Origin: Spirometra erinaceieuropaei
Lineage: Eukaryota; Platyhelminthes; Cestoda; Diphyllobothriidea; Diphyllobothriidae
Reading direction: 5' to 3'
Assembly (NCBI GenBank): GCA_902702965.1
Contig: CACRXP010000002.1
Coordinates: 1,578,512-1,642,511, forward strand
Length of the DNA: 64,000 bases
Made by a program: the position numbers and the translations under genes. Positions 56,596-64,000 of the stretch are shown piece by piece. A model generated the notes under the pieces. It worked only from the letters and a program-made list of their open reading frames with translations, had not been told where the DNA came from and did no database searches. Position 1 is the stretch's first letter, and every line of letters starts with the position of its first letter.

Positions 56596-57945
56596 ATTGG
56601 CATGGGAATAGAGGGTGAGACTAATGTTGCCCAGTCCACCCTCACTGAAATCCAAGTCGCGCGTGTGCGACTAGTTTGCCCACAGATTGCAGACATTCGC
56701 AGTCTACTTTGACAGTCAAATTACTCGGGATCAGGCAATCTTGCTAATTAAACAATTAGATCGAAATTAATCTGGACGCAAAACTGTCGTCATCTCATGA
56801 ACTAATATGCGATTTTTTTAGTTTAGTTCCGCAAATAAGCAGCAAATAAAACGAGTAAGGACGTGAAAATTCGTCTCCGTTGCTGACGATGCGTGGACAT
56901 GTCCAAACCAGAGGAAATAGGAGTCTTCCTTAGTAAGCCAGAAACTCACCGAATAGCGGTAAAAAAATAACTAAAGGAGAGTGCAAGTTTTCAGAGAATT
57001 AACAAAGGACTACGGCATATATTTTTAACTGGGTTTCATAGGGTGCGTTACTCATCGCAGTCACTTCTAAATTAGGAACATGGGATCTGAGAAACTGCGC
57101 GAAGGAAATGTTTCAAGAAGTCAAAATCGTTAGATATCATGATGGAGTTTATATCCGCACATCAAGTGCTTGTGGGAAAATGGGATGCAGCTTCGTACTG
57201 TGGTTAATAAGGCACATGTGGACATGTCCTGACCAGAGGGAGTAGACATCCTCCTTAGCAAACCGGAAATCCGCTGCATACTAGTAAGAAAATAACTGAA
57301 GGAGAGTGCAAGTGTTCAGAGAGTTAACAAAGTACCACAAAGTATATTTGTAACTGGGTTTTGGAAGGTCGCTATTCATCGCAGTGGTTTCCAAGTTAAA
57401 AACATGGGGTCGGCGGAAGCTGACGAAAGAAATTTTTAAGGATGTTTAAAGTTGTTAGACGATCCAGTAGAATTTTCATCCGTACATCAAGTGGATTGTG
57501 GAAAAACCGTGATGCAGCCTTGTGGTATGGTTACTAAGGCACTAAATGCATAAATACACCGAGGATGTTCCTCGAACTTACTGTACTGCATCCATTGCAG
57601 CATCGAGTGATTGGGTCAGCCACTTATTTGGGTCCAGTGTTAGGTGACAGAAACAGACCTTGCGCAGTCCAGTAAGTTCGCTTCGTTGAGCAAAGTTACC
57701 TGACTTAAAGGATAACCGACCTTGTGGACAGACAGTGAGGCGGTCTTGTCACCGACTGTCAGGCCTTGGTTGCCGACATAGGCCAGTTCCCTGTAGGGTG
57801 ACGTACGGAAGAGAAATGCACACTTGCAAGACGTCGTTTAGAATAGTGGCACGTCATTCGGCTGAATCAGAGTTGGTTATCTATAATTTTGTGGCCACTA
57901 GCTGGTCCAAATTTTCGCCAGTCAATCTATTAGCCTAGATTAGAC
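56596..57945 (+). repeat. Segmental duplication Z, copy 2
   Basis: Second copy of 54482-56050 lacking the additional 184-bp unit. The block from about 56755 to 56930 is virtually identical to 54640-54822 while flanking parts differ more, suggesting recent gene conversion or a recent duplication of that section. Confidence 0.85.
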
Positions 57946-58989
57946 CAGTCGTTCCTTCTGAGCGAAAAAGGTCAACTCTTTCCTTCAAATTGCTCTACTG
58001 GACTAAATTAGATACTAAGCGCCAAGTGACAGTTTGCATAAAAATTGCCCATGAAACGGGCGTACCAGTGTCTGTAATCATAGGAGAGAAAAAGTACAAA
58101 GGGAATGAAGAGTGCACAAATGACGTCAGGCACATCCCACAAAGGAGGGCAAGAAGGGGTATATCAGGTCGTTGAGGGAGTCCTTAATCAACTATCCGCA
58201 TTGTACTCTGGATAACTGAGTCGGCAGTGTGTGGCCTTGTAAATTTCCTGTCCGACAAAAAGAGCTATCCGCACATAAAACTGCTTTCGTCTTCACTGTA
58301 GGCATAGAGAAGTAGAGGTCGGTTATTAAACAGCAGTAAATTGCTCTCCGTTTATAATGGGGACAGGATTGGTTAGCGATCTTCTTCGCTTGAGCGCATA
58401 TTGACCTCCAATATCGTATATCAGCTCGAAATAAAGTTTCCTTTTAGATAAAAATGGAGGAGGTGTGTCGGACCGTGGTGCGACTGACGTCCTCGTCCGG
58501 AATGATTTTACCACGTTTTTGGTCATGAGCTTTTGAACTGGGGGTCATGTGATAACTGCGAAATTCTCCCACCAGGAAACACGCTAGCCGAGTGAGGAAA
58601 CTGAATAAATACCACGTCTGGCAACTTTTCTAACTACCCTACCTAGGAAGCCGAAAGCCCTCTCAGAGACGAACATCACCAGTTCATGAATGATCGTCAT
58701 GTGCTTTCATCCAGTTGGACTTAACTACAAGCCGCCGAATATTGTCTGACGCAGAAGTCAAAACATGCACGTCGTTTTGTTCCACAAGAATATCGGCTTT
58801 GTCATCTAAAGTAGGAAAGCTTTTCGCATCTTTTTAACAAACGGGTGCCTGAGGGGTGTGTAATATAGTCATACAGTTTGTATTGGAATTCTGAAGTGCA
58901 CCCGGAAGCGTCGTCCTATATTCTGACTAAGTCTGAACGATCGACTGTCGCCCGCATCAGACTTTGACATCGGATTTTTTGTTTAAAGC
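57946..58989. other. No supported gene
   Basis: Short frames without motifs. Nothing recognised. Confidence 0.35.
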
Positions 58990-59729
58990 GACACCACGGA
59001 AAGAGATACGAAAGGCGCCGGAGAATCACAATTTGACAAAAGTGATGGTTGTCGAAAAAGAAGACGAATTTTATTCCTTTTTTTGTACCCTTGTTTGTCG
59101 GCCGTGTCCAATATGACAAACCAATAAATAAATTGCAAACAGGCATCTGTCATTCACCCGAGAGAACTCTAAGCCTCCTCTTGCTTCTAGGAGTCAAATT
59201 TAAACTCTTACCATCTTGGTCAATCTCGAATTCTTTAAGTATCTTATGTGAGTAAACCGACGGTTCTACTCAAGCCACCTGTGAGATTCGTGTATTATTG
59301 ACCGATCTGGCAACATGAACGTCCAAACTACTCGCCTGAAAAGAAGGGTCCTGGCTAACTGCTCCGTGAACTTACATGACGTATTGGCAGTGATGACCTG
59401 TGTTTTATTTGGCTATCGAACTGCATTGTTAGCGGAGTGAGATTTTTTTGGCACGGACTCCCCAAACAAGACCTAGATTTTGAGCATATTTGTAGGCTTG
59501 CATTAACATGGGTTCCAATTGCCAAAGAAAGTGAAATTAGTAAATGAATGAAGGGGACATTCATCCGCTTCCGAAGTAAAGACAACTTTATAGTCGTGTC
59601 TAACAAAATATTAAATGCCTGGCTAACGCTTGTCACAAGTACGTTTCCACTGTTTCGTGTCACGCGATCACTGAATCGACACGTCTAAGCATGAAAACAT
59701 GTCGTTTAAATGATTCATTTATATATGTG

Positions 59730-59749
59730 ATATATATATATATATATAT
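59730..59749. repeat. (TA)n microsatellite
   Basis: Ten TA units directly beside the tail of a minus-strand SINE-1, a common position for SINE-associated microsatellites. Confidence 0.85.
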
Positions 59750-59750
59750 G

Positions 59751-59930
59751 CAGAATGGCATTACCGACGAAGACAAGGGAGACAGGAATGGCCATTTGTG
59801 ACTTATTAGCCGTCATCTGCCAGTCATACCCAACCCCAAAGTGTAAAACACCCGAGTCTCGAACTCGCGATCTGTTGGTTTAGAAGTCCACGCTTCTAAC
59901 CACTGGGCTACGAGCCCGTTGCCCTGTCGT
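59751..59930 (-). mobile_element. tRNA-derived SINE (SINE-1), minus strand
   Basis: On the minus strand: A box TAGCCCAGTGG (plus 59900-59910), stem-loop around GGACTTCTAAACC, B-box-like GAGTTCGAGACTC (59854-59866), tail GGTTGGGTATGACTGGCAGA and TTGTCTTCGTCGGTAATGCC. The promoter boxes are better kept than in the copy at 27081. Confidence 0.7.
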
Positions 59931-60061
59931 TTTCGATCGGGAATATACAATGGTAGAGGGCGCTCACTGATGGTTCTTACGGAACTCACTCGTTCTGTTG
60001 TGCCTTACGGGCTCTCTCTCTCGAGCCCAGCCAGCAGCCGCATAACGGCGCATGACATAGG

Positions 60062-60250
60062 CAGTCAGTGACCGAGTCGATAAAAAGTTATCCGAAATTT
60101 TGAACTATGTCTTGAAATGAAGAAGGATTACTTAAATGGGACTAAAACATTGATATACACTCGGTATACTCCCATAATATCGCCGGCCATGTAGGATGTT
60201 GTCCTATGATTGCACTTCTTTTCGATCTCCTGTAAAAAAGCGCTTGGAAA
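60062..60250. repeat. Fold-back TA element, left-arm fragment (Q)
   Basis: CAGTCAGTGACCGAGTCGAT, then AGAAGGATTACTTAAATGGG and AGGATGTTGTCC in family order. Ends abruptly near AAAAATGACAATA. Confidence 0.65.
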
Positions 60251-60563
60251 AATGACAATATTTGGTGACCTAACTCACGAAAGATGTGAGGATTTGCGAT
60301 TGAATGATAATCCCTCGTAAATCGACGCTGATGCCTGAGCCCAATATCTATATTAGTAATTAAAAACTTTGGAGAATTTAAAAAACACACAAAGCGCATA
60401 TATATCAGTGAGGAGGACACGACAGAGAATGCGGGTAGATTCATACAGTACTGTTCTGGGCTTATGTTGCCTTCATTCATCCAATCATAACCCTGACCAG
60501 CAGCTGGGACCAGAAACACAAACACCCGCACAGACGCACCTGGCGCAGTTGGTCCACCACTTA

Positions 60564-60660
60564 TAGTAGATGTGCTAACTCATGAAATGTCAACCAAAAT
60601 TTCGAAATGCGTTCTCGTTTCGAAAAGATAAATTAAGTAGTGTTGTAAAAATAATCATGA
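60564..60660. repeat. Fold-back TA element, left tip fragment (R-left)
   Basis: After TA (60562-60563), TAGTAGATGTGCTAACTCAT and the following arm sequence run to AATAATCATGA, then stop. First base drifted from C to T. Confidence 0.65.
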
Positions 60661-60956
60661 GGTCCACCGAATGTGTCGTAAGCACTTCATCGAACAGGTT
60701 CCTGTAACCCGATCGACGAGAAGACTTTCAATATATTTAATATTCTCGATCGCATGCGACTGGACAACGAGTCCCGCGGCTCAGTGGTCAGAGCGTCCAG
60801 ACATGTGATAACCTCGAACTGATCAACTGGATTTTACTAACCAGCTTTGCTAATTTGGTCATCTGCTGAATTTATGCATTTCCATACGAAAATAGAAACA
60901 TCCGTTAGAAAAAACCGTGGTGTATTCATGCATTTCCAGATGCTACAGTTACCCGT
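60661..60956. other. tRNA-like SINE scrap and unassigned sequence
   Basis: At about 60785-60835, CGCGGCTCAGTGGTCAGAGCG resembles an A-box region, and ATAACCTCGAACTG a decayed B box. Not enough for a full call. Confidence 0.35.
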
Positions 60957-61790
60957 AGTTTGACAAGATCTAATTATTGTAACCTTAAATAACAACCTCT
61001 AAACAGAAATTATATGCTGGCGAGTTTGCTTTTTCTTAGCTTTTCAATGCCTACAATCAAACTGAGCGTGTGATTTTGACAAAAAAGGCCCTAGTCTAAA
61101 ATCGACAAACCTACTATTATTGTTATTGCCAAGTTTTTGTGGAGTTATGAACGCATGGTTCGTAATTGCATCCATTATTGTCAACAAAGACCCCAATTTA
61201 GGCAGACTGTAAAGACATCAGATTAACCTGCACATAAAAACGATGCAGGGGTTTTTGTCACTAATCTTTTACTGGGACAGTGCGAATTGTTCTGGGTGGA
61301 AATTAGAGGGTGTTGCTTAGCCGTAAATCACAAATTGCGTGTAACTGCACCAAAAACACTCTAATAACTCAAAACCGAGCCAAATGCACTGCCGAAACGT
61401 ATAGTCAAAAACGGACGACCCTCAACCGTACTAAAGTACAGAAGAAGTATTGGGAGCACTGTTACGTAGGTATGAAATGTTAATTTCTCATCGAAGGGCA
61501 GAAATGTAGAAGCCGAGTAGACTAGAATCAAATGAGTGAGTTAAATTGGCAGAGGTGCATATATCGTATGCTGGAAAACAACGTAATTACAATGGCAAAA
61601 ACTTGCAAAAACAACTTTTAGCCTGTTCTTGGTTAAACATTATTCAAACGTTAGTCTGACAACGTGTCACTTGCATGCTGATGACGCACAGACCAGCCGA
61701 ATGAGTTCCGACTAACCGATCAAAAACAATGAAAAACTAAGGATGGACAAACCAATTATTATCCTGCTCGCCAATGAGTGGCGATCGTTC

Positions 61791-62045
61791 AAAATTATTA
61801 GGGAAATGGAAGGGTTTTTAAAAACCGAATTATACGCTTCCTTCAAGTATACGCTTTGGAGAATACGCGACTTCCTATCAAATGACTAAAAGGATGAATA
61901 TTCTTATGTATATTATCTATGAGATACTTTGAAGTTGTTGGGACATCGAAAATCAATGAGAAAAACTGATGCTATTTATGTTGTCGTTTTTCACGGTATG
62001 TAGTTTTTGCAGGCGGCCGAAAAGAAGTTCGTTCAAAATCTGGCA
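61791..62045. repeat. Fold-back TA element, right-arm fragment (R-right)
   Basis: Very similar to 20970-21230 in copy E (CCGAATTATACGCTTCC, GTATGTAGTTTTTGCAGGCG, GTTCGTTCAAAATCTGGCA), then cut at 62045 where PLE7 begins. The outer tip is missing. Confidence 0.7.
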
Positions 62046-62815
62046 GCTCAAGTTTTCATAACTCTGTTGCGCAAGGTAGCTTTGGGCCCGTGTGCAGTTC
62101 TGACACCTAGTCCTGCAACAATGCGTTCGGTCGCCTCTGGCACGTCCCTGATGTACGGCAGGTCATGCCACGCTATAGATGCTGTCTGCGGATTCGTCCT
62201 CCGGGGGCAAACGTATGAGCATTGGTTTACGAACATCTCCGGATAGCCTTTCCGCATAAACTGGTCGCGGGGATATCGGGTCTTGCGGGCTTTTTTCCCC
62301 GAGTTGCTGCAATGTGTCCGAATCCGTTTGAAGAATATTTTCACTCGGCTTCCTTTGTGAGCCACAGTACAGTTGCTGTGAAAACTGAGAAGCCGCGTGG
62401 TGTTCGTCAACTTCCTGTAGACCGTTGCATCTATTTCGTCGTTGGGACTTCGCCGAGCGGGAACATCAAAGAAGAACAGCTACTGCTCCTTTTCTTCTTC
62501 CATCGTGAATTATATATCACGGAAGACTGAGTTGAGTAGATTATAGAAATCCTGCAGTATGTTCTCCTTGACGATGACAAACGTGCAGTTCACGTAATGA
62601 CGCCGGAAGTTCGGGGCTTGCTCGTTGAAGGTAATGCTTTCCAGTTCTTGTAGGATCTTTTCTACCACTTAACCGAAGAGTGGGAAACCCACTGGAGTTT
62701 CCTTGATCTGTTCATACGTTTCTTCCACAAAAGTGAAGTAGGAATTTTGACAAAATTCGAACAGCCTGATGAGGTGATGAATTTTGGGCAGACTCTGAGT
62801 TTCGTGGTATGACAG
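62046..62815 (-). pseudogene. Penelope-like element, RT fragment (PLE7)
   Basis: Minus-strand order: HETQSLPKIHHLIRLFEFCQ, NSYFTFVEETYEQIKETPVG, a QELESITFNEQAPNFRRHYV block where the active-site box reads YVNC and not YVDD, DFYNLLNSVFRDI, then LLSFHSNCTVAHKGSRVKIF and RYPRDQFMRKGYPEMFVNQC, to ATERIVAGLGVRTAHGPKAT at the left. Both catalytic aspartates of the box are lost and there are stops. Closest relative in the window is PLE4. The left end coincides with the broken fold-back arm. Confidence 0.8.
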
Positions 62816-64000
62816 AGCTTCAGGAGCTGAAGGATTTGGGCGTGTCCAAGACGTCTTGGACCTCTTGGATTCGAGTAGGAATCCGAAACGTCAGGCTAAT
62901 AAAGCTCTTGTCCCGGTGATCGTGTCTCCTTCTTCAAGACTACTTCCTGGGACTCGGCTATTCGCTTCTATTGGCAATGTATTTGGGCGCGATGCGGTCC
63001 GATCGGCCCGGCGATGGGAAACTTTCGCCCTTCGGGAGGCCTCTACGTATTCGCAGATCCGGTTTCTGCACAGGTGTCTCGACAATAATGTGTTACCGAA
63101 ATGTGTTTCATACAAGCCACCGGTTAACACGGATTTGGCGAGACGAGCAGTATTTCAGCACGGCAGAAGGATGATCCGTGTGCTCCTCCAAGATTGCCAC
63201 GCGAGACTTCGTAAGTACCGTCAAAGGATTGACCAAGAAAAGACCAGATGCTGTGAGTTCATGGGTGAAATCGGCACGAATCTGCTCCGGCGGAGGATAG
63301 CTGAACAAGCCCGCGAACAGAGCACGATACGCAACGCAGCACTGGAGAACAAATTTCGAAAGCTGCCCAATCCAACGTCGCCCAGAAACGACAAACGGGT
63401 GCACAACCTGTCATCAAAGGAGCTGACGAAGGATCAGATGCAGGTTTTACGGCACGAAGCTTCATTTAACACGGCTGACGCCAAACCTGTTAACATGATT
63501 GCAGCAGTGGAATCAATCCTTTGTCAGACGGAGGCAACGGAGGAGACTAAGAACCTCATCCGACACCAAGTGTCGTCTCTCCTGATGGCCCACAGGCCGC
63601 GGGAAGTGCTTTCCAAGGTCGAACGTGATGCGCTTAGAGAACTCAAGGCCGACAAAGACCTGGTCATCGTGCCAGCGGACAAAGGACGCGCCACAGTTGT
63701 ACTGGACAGGACAGACTACCTTCAAAAAGCCAAAGGTTTACTGGAGGACCGACAGTTCTATGTCCCATGTGCAACGAACCCTTTAAAGGCGCTGACACGC
63801 GAAATTAATGCTACGTTGTTGGCCTTGGAGAACTCAGGTGCAATAACACCGACCGACAGACGCATGGCGAGACCCCAAGATACGGCTTTGGCCCGATTCT
63901 ATGGCCTCCCTAAGGTGCACAAAGACGGTGCTCCTCTCCGACCCATCGTGTCGCTCAAAGGGACTCCAACGTACGGACTGGCTAAGTGGCTGTTCTGGCG
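62799..64000 (+). CDS. Penelope-like element ORF, N-terminal part, open at the window edge (PLE8)
   Basis: One plus-strand frame is free of stops for 400 codons up to the last base. The first ~60 codons lie in the terminal segment (TCCCGGTGATCGTGTCTCC, also in PLE1 and PLE3) and may be untranslated. Family-like protein starts by FLHRCLDNNVLPKCVSYKPP at 63063; an ATG in frame is at 63171, and no earlier in-frame ATG exists, so the start is uncertain. Then come basic coiled segments (HARLRKYRQRIDQEK), ADKDLVIVPADKGRATVVLD with RT motif 1 at about 63648-63704, and FYGLPKVHKDGAPLRPIVS at 63897-63953, ending at GTPTYGLAKWLFW. The palm with the catalytic box and the endonuclease must lie beyond 64000. 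This is the least damaged element in the window and may be a young copy. It could encode an active reverse transcriptase. Confidence 0.85.

Larger units (their letters stand above)
58990..61790 (+). repeat. Dispersed repeat X, copy 2, with a 1.5-kb insertion
   Basis: 59080-59430 and 60957-61790 match the reverse complement of 25100-24760 and 24765-23930. The joint between the two parts falls at ATCGAACTGCATTGT (59415) and GTAGTTTGACAAGATC (60955). The intervening ~1.5 kb holds SINE-1, an (AT)n run and two partial fold-back elements, so it was added after the repeat was in place or the region rearranged. Confidence 0.6.

Noticed and set aside
54482..57945. CRISPR-like or regularly spaced array
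   Set aside because: Repeat units are 184 and 327 bp without short identical repeats and unique spacers, and the sequence is eukaryotic.
62048..62410. Independent minus-strand gene of 120 codons
   Set aside because: It is the connector region of PLE7 and matches PLE4 block by block.

Overview
The window looks like intergenic and intronic DNA from a eukaryote with a repeat-rich genome, most likely a flatworm and perhaps a diphyllobothriidean tapeworm. That placement is an inference. It rests on the density of Penelope-like elements (PLEs) with GIY-YIG endonucleases, the type of RTE-like retrotransposon end, tRNA-derived SINEs, and one multi-exon host gene buried in repeats. There are no operons, ribosome binding sites or bacterial genes. 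An assembly gap of 131 N lies at 4680-4810.

One host gene is supported: a plus-strand BTB-BACK family gene with an exon at 3314-3846 (BACK domain), an intron of about 2.1 kb holding the gap, and a phase-compatible last exon at 5973-6346 followed by an AATAAA signal. Its BTB-encoding 5' exons are not visible here.

Nearly everything else that can be recognised is mobile DNA. (1) At least nine PLE copies or fragments, at 0.4-1.3, 14.5-15.6, 17.7-17.9, 18.7-23.9 (minus, interrupted), 19.4-20.9, 48.7-50.0, 52.2-52.5, 62.0-62.8 (minus) and 62.8-64.0 kb. The last is open to the window edge. (2) Eighteen insertions or relics of a non-coding fold-back family, typically about 988 bp, with TA flanks, CAGT tips and inverted arms of about 370 bp around a conserved core of about 240 bp. 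They fill roughly a fifth of the window. (3) Two copies of a ~300 bp inverted-repeat element that carries a telomere-like (CCCTAA)n array, one inside a mariner relic and one inside a fold-back element. (4) A Tc1/mariner transposase relic at 16.2-17.3 kb, an RTE-like retrotransposon 3' end at 6.9-7.4 kb, and two tRNA-derived SINE families. (5) Diverged duplications at 38.5-39.2, 45.7-46.2, 50.6-54.0 and 54.5-57.9 kb, plus an inverted pair at 23.9-25.3 and 59.0-61.8 kb.

The most striking structure is 18.7-23.9 kb. A minus-strand PLE has been entered by two fold-back elements, and one of those was itself entered by a second PLE that left an exact 11-bp target duplication. This allows relative dating and shows that the fold-back family duplicates TA. 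The other candidate for something undescribed is the telomere-repeat-bearing element, which could account for dispersed interstitial telomeric sequence.
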